A DNA stretch of 64,000 bases, from positions 20,556 through 84,555 of the forward strand of contig CAIKZZ010000040.1 in assembly GCA_903832085.1 (NCBI GenBank), given 5' to 3'. This stretch comes from an uncultured Pseudomonadota bacterium (GTDB lineage: Bacteria; Pseudomonadota; Gammaproteobacteria; Steroidobacterales; Steroidobacteraceae). Both the position numbers and the translations under genes were made by a program. Below are positions 8,775 to 17,449 of the stretch, piece by piece (within the stretch, counting starts at the first letter, position 1; each line of letters starts with the position of its first letter). Below the pieces are notes generated by a model. It was not told the DNA's origin, ran no database searches, and worked only from the letters and a program-made list of their open reading frames with translations.

Positions 8775-10182
8775 AGCACTGACTGTTTGGCTAGTGGATG
8801 ACGATGCATCGATCCGTTGGGTGCTAGAACGCGCATTGAAAGGCAGTGGTATGAAGCCACGCGCATTTGATAGCGCTCGTGCGGTACTCGAAGCGCTGAC
8901 ACACAGTGAGCCGGATGTGTTGATTACCGATATACGCATGCCCGGCGAAAGCGGCCTGATGCTGCTCGACAAGGTGTTGCAAAGTCATCCGCGCTTGCCA
9001 GTGATTGTAATGACTGCACATTCGGATCTAGATGCGGCTGTCGCCGCATATCAGGGTGGCGCCTTTGAATATCTGCCAAAGCCTTTTGACATTGATGATG
9101 CTGTTGCTTTAGTACAGCGCGCCGCTCAGCAGACCAATCAACCAGTGACACCGGCCGCCGAGACAGCTGCCATCAGCGGCTTGCTCGGTCACGCACCGGC
9201 GATGCAAGAAGTGTTTCGATCGATCGGGCGCTTGTCGCGCTCTAGCATGGCCGTGTTAATTACCGGCGAATCCGGTACTGGCAAGGAGCTTGTTGCTCGC
9301 GCTTTGCATCGCCACAGCCCACGCGCGACCAAAGCATTCATTGCATTAAACACAGCGGCGTTCACGCCGGAGCTACTGGAGTCAGAGCTCTTTGGTCATG
9401 AGAAGGGAGCTTTTACTGGCGCCGATGCGCTACGCCGGGGCCGCTTCGAGCAGGCTGACGGCGGGACGCTCTTTTTAGATGAAATCGGTGATATGTCGAG
9501 TGCCCTACAGACTCGCCTACTACGAGTTCTTGCAGAGGGCGAGTTTTATCGTGTGGGTGGCAACAGCCCAATCCGAGTTGACGTACGCGTCATTGCAGCA
9601 ACACACCAGGACTTAGCCGCACGAGTACTAAGCCAGCAGTTTCGTGAGGACTTGCTGCATCGCCTGAATGTGATCCATATCGCCTTACCGCCGCTACGCG
9701 CCCGTGCACAAGACATTCCAGAGCTGCTGCGCCACTATCTGATCCAGGCCGCCCGCGAGATTGGCACCGAGCCTAAATCGCTGTCAGCTGCGGCAGAGCA
9801 GCGGCTGATGCTCTGCGAGTGGCCCGGCAATGTGCGCCAACTGGTCAATGTCTGCCGTAGGCTGACAGTTGCCTCGCCAGGGCATGAGATCCGTGTGGAG
9901 GATTTGCCCGCTGAATTACAACATACCAACCAAGTTGATACTGTCGGCGGTTGGTCACAGTTACTTGCGCGATGGGCAAAGAGCCACACAGCGGGCGCCT
10001 TGCTTGAGCTTGCACTGCCCGAATTTGAGCGTACTTTGATTCGGGTGGCGCTAGAGCGGTCTGGCGGTCGTCGGCAAGATGCTGCCAAATTACTCGGTTG
10101 GGGGCGCAATACCCTGACGCGTAAGATTCGCGAATTGGGACTTGAACTGTCAGTGGTTGATGATGAGCCTAATGTGGCCTGA
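8767..10182 (+). CDS. glnG: Nitrogen regulation response regulator NtrC (GlnG)
   Basis: Sigma-54 enhancer-binding activator of 471 residues. The receiver domain shows the acidic pocket D11-D13, the phospho-acceptor Asp55 (ITDIRMPG) and Lys105 (YLPKPFD). The AAA+ domain has Walker A GESGTGKE (167-174), the sigma-54-contacting loop GAFTGA (214-219) and Walker B GTLFLDEIGDM. The C-terminal Fis-type helix-turn-helix is near 440-463 (GRRQDAAKLLGWGRNTLTRK). The intact GAFTGA loop implies it can activate sigma-54 promoters; whether glnA here has one is uncertain. It is expressed with ntrB through an 8-base overlap. Confidence 0.97.
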   Translation: MAEALTVWLVDDDASIRWVLERALKGSGMKPRAFDSARAVLEALTHSEPDVLITDIRMPGESGLMLLDKVLQSHPRLPVIVMTAHSDLDAAVAAYQGGAFEYLPKPFDIDDAVALVQRAAQQTNQPVTPAAETAAISGLLGHAPAMQEVFRSIGRLSRSSMAVLITGESGTGKELVARALHRHSPRATKAFIALNTAAFTPELLESELFGHEKGAFTGADALRRGRFEQADGGTLFLDEIGDMSSALQTRLLRVLAEGEFYRVGGNSPIRVDVRVIAATHQDLAARVLSQQFREDLLHRLNVIHIALPPLRARAQDIPELLRHYLIQAAREIGTEPKSLSAAAEQRLMLCEWPGNVRQLVNVCRRLTVASPGHEIRVEDLPAELQHTNQVDTVGGWSQLLARWAKSHTAGALLELALPEFERTLIRVALERSGGRRQDAAKLLGWGRNTLTRKIRELGLELSVVDDEPNVA

Positions 10183-10249
10183 GAGGCGCGCTCCTTACGC
10201 GTATTGCTGCAAGGTCACTGCCTGAATCTCCAAGGTCAAGGATACCGCT

Positions 10250-11962
10250 ATGTCAAAGGTCACGCGCCGTCATTTCTTAGGGGCCGGTGCATTGCTCGCG
10301 GCTCCTGCGATTGCAGCAACTAAGCCGCGCGGTAAAGCAGCTACAGGCGCTGTGAGCCGCGCCGATTTGATCACGATCAACGCCAATGTGTTGACGCAAG
10401 ATGTCACACAGCCGCTTGCACAAGCGTTTGCTGTGCGTAACGGGCGTTTTGTCGCAATCGGCAGTAATGCCGAGATGAGTGCTCACAAGGGGCCATCCAC
10501 CGAAGTTATTGATGCTGCTGGCGCCACCATCACGCCCGGCTTTATTGATGCGCATTGTCATCCAGGCGAACTAGAAGAGCTTTACGATGTGAATGCTGAC
10601 TTGCGTAGCATCGAAGCCATACAGGCAGCGTTAGCTGCACGGGTTGCCACGACCCCCGAAGGATACTGGGTCCGTGGATTTAAGTTCGACGACACAAAGC
10701 TCAGCAATGGCAGGCCACTATCGCGCCGTGATCTAGATGCTGTTTCAACGCGCCACCCACTATGTGTTGAGCACCGTGGTGGGCATACTACTTGGTATAA
10801 CAGTAAAGCATTCGAGCTTGCTGGTATTACCCGCCATACACCTGACCCAACTGATGGCCGCTACTTCCGTGACGACACAGGGGAGTTGCAAGGCGAGGTC
10901 GCTGAGAATGCGCGAGACATCTTTGAGCGCGTCGGTAAGCGCGAAAGTTTTACCCCGGAGCAGCAACGCGAGCGTGGCCGTGCGGCGATGGCCTACATGT
11001 CAAAACTGCTGACACGCGTGGGTTTGACGAGCGTGCACGATGCTTGGGCTGACTCCAATAAAATTCGTACCTATCAGGACACGCGTGCCGCAGGTGAGCT
11101 GTTGCACCGAGCATACATCATGCCGTTTGGCACAGGGAGCAACAGCCCATTTCACCAGCTCCGGGCTGCTGGCGTTTATACTGGTCTTGGAGATGATCGG
11201 GTCAAGATCGGCCCCGCTAAGTTCGTGGCCGACGGTTCCGCATCCGAGCGCACCATGCGTATGAGCACACCGTATGTGGGTCGACCAAACGACTTTGGCA
11301 TACTGACTATGGACCAACAGCAAATTCACGACGCGGTAGAAGAGGCGCATCGTAGTGGTTGGCAAGTCGCGATTCATGCTAATGGTGATGTCACGATTGA
11401 TATGGTGCTCAACGCCTATGAGCGCGTACTAAAATTATGGCCGCATCCCGATCGGCGTCATCGGATTGAGCACTGCTCATTAATAAATCCGTCGCTAGTT
11501 GCCCGCATTAAGGCCACCGGTACCATTCCCGCGCCGTTTTGGACTTACGTGTATTACCACGGTGAGAAGTGGCGCGAGTACGGCTCCGACAAAATGAACT
11601 CTATGTTTGCGCACCGCTCGTTTCTAGATGCTGGGATTCGCGTCCCAGGGGCGTCTGACTATACGCCTGGACCATTTGACCCTTTAATGGCGCTACAAAG
11701 TTTAGTTACACGCACAGATTATGCGGGACGCGAGTGGGGCCCAAAACAGCGGGTAACTATTGAGGAGGCGCTACGCATAGCGACTCTCAATGGCGCCTAT
11801 GCCTCCTACGAGGAGCACCTCAAAGGCTCGATAAGTGTCAATAAGTATGCTGACTTTGTGTTGCTCGACAAAGACCCACGCATAACGGATCCGATGCGCT
11901 TGAAAGATATTAGCGTCCTGCGCACCGTCGTCGGCGGGCAGAGTGTTTACGTGGCAAGCTAA
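10250..11962 (+). CDS. Amidohydrolase, YtcJ-like, with Tat-type leader
   Basis: A 570-residue metal-dependent hydrolase of amidohydrolase family 3. The N-terminus MSKVTRRHFLGAGALLAAPAIA is a twin-arginine signal, so the folded enzyme is probably exported by the Tat system encoded at 25417-26858. Metal-site features are intact: FIDAHCHPG (HxH), HANGD, RHRIEHC and a late SDYTPGPFDP segment. The VEHRGGHTTWYNSKAFELAGI stretch is typical of YtcJ-like proteins. The family cleaves C-N bonds of unknown natural substrates. An AAGG lies 9 bases before the ATG. It is separated from ntrC by 67 bases with no obvious terminator. Confidence 0.88.
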   Translation: MSKVTRRHFLGAGALLAAPAIAATKPRGKAATGAVSRADLITINANVLTQDVTQPLAQAFAVRNGRFVAIGSNAEMSAHKGPSTEVIDAAGATITPGFIDAHCHPGELEELYDVNADLRSIEAIQAALAARVATTPEGYWVRGFKFDDTKLSNGRPLSRRDLDAVSTRHPLCVEHRGGHTTWYNSKAFELAGITRHTPDPTDGRYFRDDTGELQGEVAENARDIFERVGKRESFTPEQQRERGRAAMAYMSKLLTRVGLTSVHDAWADSNKIRTYQDTRAAGELLHRAYIMPFGTGSNSPFHQLRAAGVYTGLGDDRVKIGPAKFVADGSASERTMRMSTPYVGRPNDFGILTMDQQQIHDAVEEAHRSGWQVAIHANGDVTIDMVLNAYERVLKLWPHPDRRHRIEHCSLINPSLVARIKATGTIPAPFWTYVYYHGEKWREYGSDKMNSMFAHRSFLDAGIRVPGASDYTPGPFDPLMALQSLVTRTDYAGREWGPKQRVTIEEALRIATLNGAYASYEEHLKGSISVNKYADFVLLDKDPRITDPMRLKDISVLRTVVGGQSVYVAS

Positions 11963-12029
11963 GACACTGTCTGACCTAAAGTACCCATCGGTGATCGATT
12001 AGTCTGATGTTTTTCGTTATGCTGACCTC

Positions 12030-13097
12030 ATGCACGCACTGTATGCTCAATTAGGCTTGTCGGGAGATGCCGTTTATCTCGGCAACTCGCTCTCTGACTG
12101 TGTCAATGCGCTTGCCATCGCGCTACTGACCTTCGTGGCGCTCATCCTGATACGTCGTCAAGTGCTAGTACGCACTCGGCGATTGCTCGGTATGGACTTG
12201 CCACGCAGCATTCGACTCGTGATTGACATCGTGGCCACGACACGACGCTTTGTGCTGTTGGCAGTCTCCTTACTTGTCGGCGCGAAATTTTTGGACCTAG
12301 GCCTGCACATCGAGCATCGTGTGGATGCGTTTATTGCGACACTGGTGCTGCTACAAATCGGTATCTGGTTGTCAGCCGTAGTACGGTTTTACCTAGATAC
12401 ACAAGCCCTTGATACGAGCAATCGTAGCGTGCAGTCCGTGGTGACCATCGCACGGTTTCTTGCCAATACAGTCATCTGGTCGCTGGTCTTACTGTTGGCA
12501 CTTGATAATATGGGGTTTCAAGTCAAGCCCTTGCTTGCAGGACTTGGTATAGGCGGCATTGCGGTCGCTCTCGCCGTACAAAACGTTCTTGGTGACTTGC
12601 TGGCATCTGTCGCGATCGCGTTGGATAAGCCCTTCGAGGTTGGTGATGCATTGACCCTTGATGGTGGATATACCGGTACGGTTGAGACGATTGGCATCAA
12701 AAGTACCCGCTTAACGAGTAACACCGGCGAGCAGATTGTGATATCGAATGCTGAATTAGTGAAAGCGCGCGTACGTAATTTTGGACGGTTGCAACAGCGT
12801 CGAGCCATCATGCGTTTTGGTATCGCTTACAACAACAAAGCTGATGGTCTTGCTGATATACCACGCCTGCTCAGTACGGCGGTTAGTCACCATCAGAATG
12901 CGCGATTCGAACGGGCGCACTGTGTGGGCTTTTCAGCCGCCGCCATCGACTTTGAGGCAACCTATGTAGTGATGAGCGCTGATTACACAGTGTTTTTAAA
13001 TGTGCAGCACGCCATCAACCTGGAGTTTGCACGCAGTCTAGAGGCATGTGGGATCGTGTTTGCGGCGGCACAGCCGCTCGTCGCAGCTAAGATCTGA
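12030..13097 (+). CDS. Mechanosensitive ion channel, MscS family
   Basis: A 355-residue inner-membrane protein. Four or so hydrophobic helices occupy roughly residues 20-190, the last being the pore helix with the Gly/Ala-rich pattern LLAGLGIGGIAVALAVQNVLGDLL. The soluble MscS beta domain follows (IALDKPFEVGDAL), then a mixed alpha/beta C-terminal domain. Such channels open on membrane stretch and release solutes on osmotic downshock. Length and domain order fit a small MscS paralogue (YbdG/YnaI-like class) rather than MscK. No neighbour suggests a specific role. Confidence 0.9.
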   Translation: MHALYAQLGLSGDAVYLGNSLSDCVNALAIALLTFVALILIRRQVLVRTRRLLGMDLPRSIRLVIDIVATTRRFVLLAVSLLVGAKFLDLGLHIEHRVDAFIATLVLLQIGIWLSAVVRFYLDTQALDTSNRSVQSVVTIARFLANTVIWSLVLLLALDNMGFQVKPLLAGLGIGGIAVALAVQNVLGDLLASVAIALDKPFEVGDALTLDGGYTGTVETIGIKSTRLTSNTGEQIVISNAELVKARVRNFGRLQQRRAIMRFGIAYNNKADGLADIPRLLSTAVSHHQNARFERAHCVGFSAAAIDFEATYVVMSADYTVFLNVQHAINLEFARSLEACGIVFAAAQPLVAAKI

Positions 13098-13575
13098 GGG
13101 TTTGTAGTGGTGGGTGCTTTCGCCCCTATTAGTGGTTTTTGTGCGTTTGGCCCTGGGCGAGGCGGGCGAAGGGCACGTCCGCACGCTGCGGCGTTTCGCT
13201 TTCTCGCCGCTCGTGCCAAAGGCTCAAAGTCGCTTGTTTGTCGGTGTCGATGAGCCAGACTGGACGTCAAGTGGATGGACGAATCCGCTGGCGTTACAGC
13301 GATGCTCACGAGAGCCTTGACGGTGAGCGTGGCTGATCCTGTTATACCGGACAAAGTTGCCGCGATCCGCCAACAGCGATCGATGAGTCACGGGGCGTTA
13401 CAGAAATACTGGCGAGTTGGGGTCTCTCGCCCCCTTCACCACATCCAGTGTCCGAAAAAAACTGTGAGAAGACTGAATCCAATAATACGTAATACGTTTT
13501 TCAGTGTTCCTTAAGTTTCATGGCGCCGGCACGACGATACCGCAACGCTGTTCTTTCTTCGACTTTGCCGCCACT
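13098..13575. other. Gene-free stretch between convergent mscS-like and pyrD
   Basis: These 478 bases hold no gene I can support; short open frames on both strands lack recognisable protein features and ribosome sites. Visible small structures are a GGCGAG/CTCGCC hairpin with a nine-base loop at 13411-13431, which could help terminate the convergent genes, and a tandem repeat AATACGT-AATACGT at 13484-13497 followed by TTTT. No tRNA or IS end is recognisable. Confidence 0.5.
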
Positions 13576-14541
13576 TCACGACAGGCCTGCGTGCGCTGTG
13601 TCGAGTGTGCCCACTAAGGCCGCCACGTTTTTAAATTGATGCTCTGCTAGATAGGCTGCGATCCCGGCGTTGATCTTGCGACAGACATGCGGGTCATAGA
13701 AGAGAGCGGTTCCCACACCAACCGCACTTGCGCCTGCTATTAAAAACTCCAAGGCGTCGGTGGCGCTGACGATACCACCCTGACCGATGATCGGTACCCC
13801 ATGGCGGCGTGCAACATCGTAGACCTGATGCACTTTCAGTAGTGCGATCGGCTTAATGGCAGGCCCCGATAGGCCGCCTTGCGTATTACCAATGATTGGC
13901 CGGCGCGACTTCGCATCAATCGCCATGCCCATCACGGTATTGATAACCGCAAGCGCATTGCTGCCGGCCTCTATACATAGACGTGCATTTTCGCGAATGT
14001 CTGTTTGATTGGGGCTGAGTTTAGTTATCAGTGGTTTTTTGGTCACCGCGCGGCATGCGGCAACGACGCGAGCGCTCATATCTGGATAGTTACCAAACTG
14101 CACGCCGCCTTCTTTGACGTTGGGACAAGAGATGTTGATTTCCATCGCATCAATGGCCGAGTCGTCAAACTGGCGTACGACTTCCACATATTCATCGATG
14201 GTTGAGCCGGACACGTTGGCGATGAAGCGTGTTTCACTAAAATCCAACGTCGGGAGTATCGTTTGCACTACATGACGGGTGCCCGGATTTTGTAGACCAA
14301 TCGCGTTTAGCATGCCCATGGACGTTTCATAGACGCGATGCGCTGGATTACCGAGCCGTGGCTCGCCAGTAGTCCCTTTGAGCACCACCGCCCCACAGTC
14401 ACGGTTGCTAAAACCCTCGACGCGGGTGTACTCCTCGCCAAAGCCCACGCAACCGGAGAGTAAGACGATTGGTGAAGCGAACTTGAGTCCGCAGAACTCA
14501 AACTGCAAGGTGGCGGCAGGGGCTTCACGAACGGCTGACAT
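13576..14541 (-). CDS. pyrD: Dihydroorotate dehydrogenase, class 1B type catalytic subunit
   Basis: FMN enzyme oxidising dihydroorotate to orotate in pyrimidine synthesis. The class 1 signature EINISCPNVKEGG contains the catalytic Cys139; GMLNAIGLQNPG and VGTALFYDP are typical of class 1B, the form that normally works with the Fe-S/FAD subunit PyrK. No pyrK lies nearby. I chose the start at 14541 (MSAVREAP, 321 residues); longer reads from 14562 or 14586 would run into the opposite trmL leader. A TATAAT sits six bases before this ATG on the minus strand, so the mRNA may begin at or next to the start codon. A PreA-like dihydropyrimidine dehydrogenase subunit is a less likely alternative. Confidence 0.85.
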   Translation of the reverse strand: MSAVREAPAATLQFEFCGLKFASPIVLLSGCVGFGEEYTRVEGFSNRDCGAVVLKGTTGEPRLGNPAHRVYETSMGMLNAIGLQNPGTRHVVQTILPTLDFSETRFIANVSGSTIDEYVEVVRQFDDSAIDAMEINISCPNVKEGGVQFGNYPDMSARVVAACRAVTKKPLITKLSPNQTDIRENARLCIEAGSNALAVINTVMGMAIDAKSRRPIIGNTQGGLSGPAIKPIALLKVHQVYDVARRHGVPIIGQGGIVSATDALEFLIAGASAVGVGTALFYDPHVCRKINAGIAAYLAEHQFKNVAALVGTLDTAHAGLS

Positions 14542-14547
14542 GGGGGG

Positions 14548-14553
14548 ATTATA
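14548..14553 (-). promoter_or_regulatory. Possible -10 element placing pyrD start at +1
   Basis: On the minus strand TATAAT is followed by six bases (CCCCCC) and then the ATG of pyrD at 14541. Normal spacing from a -10 box would put transcription start at or one base from the A of ATG, giving a leaderless message, and no ribosome site is seen. I could not find a convincing -35 hexamer, so the support is modest. Confidence 0.35.
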
Positions 14554-14577
14554 GCGAACCATTAGGAGGTTCCGGGC

Positions 14578-15057
14578 ATGTTCCACATCATTTTGCTAAA
14601 CCCTGAGATTCCGCCGAATACCGGCAATGTGATCCGGTTGTGCGCCAATACGGGTTCTCATCTGCATTTGGTGCATCCGCTCGGCTTTAGCATTAATGAT
14701 GCGCAATTACGCCGCGCAGGTCTTGATTACCACGCCATGACGCGCGTGCGTGAGCATCCGGATCTGCCTAGTTGCTTGACCGCGCTTGCGCAGCGGCGAG
14801 TTTTTGCAGTCGAGACGGGCGGAGCCCGTTGCTATGCCGAGGCAACGTTTCAGCCTGAGGACGTGTTCTTGTTTGGTTGTGAGACGGCGGGGCTATCAGC
14901 CAATGTCCTTGCCGGCTTCACGCCTGACAACGTATTAAGCATCCCCATGCAACCGGGGAATCGCAGCGTGAACCTGTCGAACTCTGTGGCATTGGTTGTT
15001 TACGAAGCCTGGCGTCAGAATGGCTTTCGCTTAAGCACTGCTACAGTTCCGGTTTGA
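14578..15057 (+). CDS. trmL: tRNA (cytidine/uridine-34-2'-O)-methyltransferase
   Basis: A 159-residue SPOUT methyltransferase that methylates the ribose of the wobble base in certain tRNA-Leu species using S-adenosylmethionine. The family pattern is nearly complete: LLNPEIPPNTGNVIRLCAN at the start, FGCETAGLS in the middle, and the knot-forming IPMQPGNRSVNLSNSVALVVYEAWRQ at the end. AGGAGG lies 9 bases before the ATG. It diverges from pyrD and converges on gpsA, whose coding end it overlaps by 17 bases. Confidence 0.95.
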   Translation: MFHIILLNPEIPPNTGNVIRLCANTGSHLHLVHPLGFSINDAQLRRAGLDYHAMTRVREHPDLPSCLTALAQRRVFAVETGGARCYAEATFQPEDVFLFGCETAGLSANVLAGFTPDNVLSIPMQPGNRSVNLSNSVALVVYEAWRQNGFRLSTATVPV

Positions 15058-16063
15058 GTTGTCGCTCAAGCAGCGCTTTGACGGCGCTGGCGACATCCAT
15101 ATTCTCGTACAGCACCCGATAGATCTGTAGAACAATTGGCATATCGACTTGTGCTCGAGTCGCTACATCGCGCGCGGCGCGGGCGGCAGGAATGCCTTCG
15201 ACGACAGAGCCTATCGCTTTTGCCGCTGCTTGCGAGTCACTGCCTTTGGCAATTAATAGACCAAGCCGCCGATTACGTGACTGATTATCGGTGCAGGTCA
15301 GTACTAAATCACCAAGGCCTGATAGACCCATGAATGTGTCTGGTTTTGCGCCGAGCGCAACGCCGAGGCGCGTGATTTCAGCAAGCCCGCGGGTGATCAG
15401 CGCAAGACGCGCATTGGCCCCGAGCTCGAGCCCATCGGCAATACCGGCACCGATGGCGATGACATTTTTAAGCGCCCCTCCCACCTCGACACCAATGACA
15501 TCAGTGGAGGTATAGGCACGAAAGTGATCGCCCGACAGTGCCACGGCAAGTGCAGTAGCAAACTGAAGCTCCGTGGAGGCCACAGTGATGGCGCAAGGCA
15601 ATCCTTTGGCGACTTCGAGCGCGAACGTGGGCCCGGACAACACGGCGAGTGGGATCACATCACCGAGTATGGCGCCCGCAATTTCGTGAGGTAGGCGGCC
15701 GCTGGCGAGCTCAAAGCCTTTGGTAGCCCAAGCCACTTTGTGTTTTGGGGTCAGTAGCGGCTTGATGGCCTGCAGCATCTCCGGAAACGCATGGCTCGGC
15801 ACCGCGATGAGTAGCGTATCTGCTAGCGCAACGGTTTCGGTCAGCGATTGGCGTGGTGTGAGCTGCGCAGGGAAAACAATGCCTGGTAGAAACCGGTCAT
15901 TGCGACGTTCAGCCTGCAGGCGCTGCATGGCTTGCGCATCGCGGCCCCACAGATCACACGGTGTGCCTGCGCGTGCGAGTTGTATAGCGAGCGCCGTACC
16001 CCAAGCCCCTGCTCCGAGTACGGCGACACGTCCCGCGCTCATCACATTCGAGTTGCCGGACAT
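15041..16063 (-). CDS. gpsA: Glycerol-3-phosphate dehydrogenase [NAD(P)+]
   Basis: Makes sn-glycerol 3-phosphate from dihydroxyacetone phosphate for phospholipid synthesis. Evidence is the N-terminal dinucleotide fold VAVLGAGAWGTALA (about residues 13-26), SGPTFALEVAKGLP, and the catalytic/substrate region KNVIAIGAGIADGLELGANARLALITRGLAEI. Length (340) fits. The start could be MSGNSNV (16063) or the internal Met eight codons in; neither has a strong ribosome site. It is the last gene of the run rhodanese-grx-secB-gpsA, 17 bases after secB, a gene order common in gammaproteobacteria. Confidence 0.96.
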   Translation of the reverse strand: MSGNSNVMSAGRVAVLGAGAWGTALAIQLARAGTPCDLWGRDAQAMQRLQAERRNDRFLPGIVFPAQLTPRQSLTETVALADTLLIAVPSHAFPEMLQAIKPLLTPKHKVAWATKGFELASGRLPHEIAGAILGDVIPLAVLSGPTFALEVAKGLPCAITVASTELQFATALAVALSGDHFRAYTSTDVIGVEVGGALKNVIAIGAGIADGLELGANARLALITRGLAEITRLGVALGAKPDTFMGLSGLGDLVLTCTDNQSRNRRLGLLIAKGSDSQAAAKAIGSVVEGIPAARAARDVATRAQVDMPIVLQIYRVLYENMDVASAVKALLERQLKPEL

Positions 16064-16080
16064 GAATTGCCCGGGAGCAG

Positions 16081-16575
16081 TTAGTTAACCGAGTCGGTGG
16101 GTGCTTGCGCCGCGGCTTGCTGTAGCGACTGCTGGTATAGACCGTCAAAATTTACCGGTGGCAACAAGAACGGTGGGAAACCGCCACGGGTGATCAGGTC
16201 TGATATCACTTGACGCGCATAGGGAAATAGCACGTTCGGGCAGTAGCTACCAATAATGCGGCGACTTTCTTCGACCGGGTAGCCGCGCATCATAAATAGA
16301 CCGGCCTGCTTCACTTCGACCAAAAAAGCGGTCTTGTCGGCGAGCTTGGCGTCGACCGTAATGGTGAGCACTACTTCGTGCATGTTCTCAGCAACCGTTT
16401 CGCCAGCGGTGGTCATGTTCAAGCCGATCTGTGGGTTCCATTCAGTGACCTGCAGATTTGGGCCCAAAGGAGCCTCAAATGAAACATCTTTGACGTACAC
16501 GCTTTGGAGGGTGAACTCCTGCGCGGGCGCATCGCTGTTTTGAACCGGTACGTCGGTGGTTGGTGTGTCTGCCAT
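16081..16575 (-). CDS. secB: Protein-export chaperone SecB
   Basis: Cytosolic tetrameric chaperone that keeps preproteins unfolded and hands them to SecA. The 164-residue sequence shows the family core: FTLQSVYVKDVSFEAP, WNPQIGLNM, and the C-terminal half with FLVEVKQAGLF and CPNVLFPYARQVISDLITRGGFPPFLLPPVNFD. The C-terminal tail that contacts SecA is Ala/Gln-rich here. It lies between grx and gpsA, 57 bases after grx, and is probably cotranscribed with both. Confidence 0.97.
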   Translation of the reverse strand: MADTPTTDVPVQNSDAPAQEFTLQSVYVKDVSFEAPLGPNLQVTEWNPQIGLNMTTAGETVAENMHEVVLTITVDAKLADKTAFLVEVKQAGLFMMRGYPVEESRRIIGSYCPNVLFPYARQVISDLITRGGFPPFLLPPVNFDGLYQQSLQQAAAQAPTDSVN

Positions 16576-16632
16576 GGGAACGTCCTACAAGTGACTTAAA
16601 GTCGAATAGTGCAAGTTTAAGCGGTATTGAGG

Positions 16633-16914
16633 CTAATTACTCGCACGTTCTGGGGTATTTAGACCCAAAAGTGCGTTGAGCGTGCCTGCCTGCTCTAAAG
16701 CGTACAAATCATCGCAGCCGCCGATGTGGCGCTCGCCAATGAAGATTTGGGGTACGGAGCTGCGACCGGCTCGTTGGATCATTTCCGCGCGACGCTGCGG
16801 CTCTGTGTCGATATCGATCTCGGTCCAGCGAGCGCCTTTTTGGGCTAGAAGCTGTTTGGCGCGGGTGCAATAGGGGCACCAACTGGTGAGATAAATGACC
16901 GTCTCGATTGCCAC
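16633..16914 (-). CDS. grxC: Glutaredoxin 3
   Basis: Small (93-residue) glutathione-dependent disulfide reductase. The redox motif CPYC is at residues 13-16, and SSVPQIFIGERHIGGCDDLYAL contains the cis-Pro and GG glutathione-binding elements. It follows the rhodanese gene by six bases and precedes secB, the usual gammaproteobacterial arrangement. Confidence 0.95.
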   Translation of the reverse strand: MAIETVIYLTSWCPYCTRAKQLLAQKGARWTEIDIDTEPQRRAEMIQRAGRSSVPQIFIGERHIGGCDDLYALEQAGTLNALLGLNTPERASN

Positions 16915-16920
16915 GGGGGG

Positions 16921-17343
16921 CTACTCTTTGATGAGTGGCAGGTTATCTCCCCGCCACGCGACGAGTCCGCCACGCAGGTTATAGGCCTGCTTAAAACCTA
17001 AGCGACCCAAGTGACGGGCTGCAGCACCTGCCGTCATGCCATCGTTGCAGTAGGCAATGATGGCTTTTTCTTTGAATCGTTCCAGCGCCGAGGCCCCATC
17101 AGCAATCGTGGCACCCGGCAGATGTCGGGCCCCACCGATATGGCCTGCTTTAAAGTCCTCGCTGCCACGCACATCGATCAGGATGGCGCCGCTATTCATG
17201 AGCCGCACCGCATCCGCAGGGGCAATGGACCCAAATGAAGCGGTGCGCAGACGCTGTTCATTGATGGCGACCAGTAGCAGCACCAATACGGCGCCGCCAA
17301 CCAGGGCGTAGTGGTGGGTCGCAAATTGTAAAAATTGTTCCAT
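16921..17343 (-). CDS. Membrane-anchored rhodanese-domain protein
   Basis: A 140-residue protein with one N-terminal membrane segment (about residues 12-28) and a single rhodanese domain facing the cytoplasm or periplasm. The active-site Cys99 lies in IAYCNDGMTAGAAA, and LIDVRGSEDFKAGHIGGARHLPG is the standard rhodanese front half. Such YibN-like proteins move sulfane sulfur, but the physiological acceptor is not known. First gene of the run toward gpsA; the six-base gap to grxC implies cotranscription. Confidence 0.9.
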   Translation of the reverse strand: MEQFLQFATHHYALVGGAVLVLLLVAINEQRLRTASFGSIAPADAVRLMNSGAILIDVRGSEDFKAGHIGGARHLPGATIADGASALERFKEKAIIAYCNDGMTAGAAARHLGRLGFKQAYNLRGGLVAWRGDNLPLIKE

Positions 17344-17449
17344 TGTTGTGGGGCGGCCAGGTAGTTAAGGGGTAGGGTTGTGAGTATACCAGTCGGCGGC
17401 CACCCCTTAAGCTCCGTTACAGTAGGCAGATGCAATTGATGGTCCTTCC

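Noticed and set aside
12983..13354. 123-codon minus-strand frame across the end of the MscS gene
   Set aside because: Overlaps the channel's C-terminal coding region in antisense and shows no domain.
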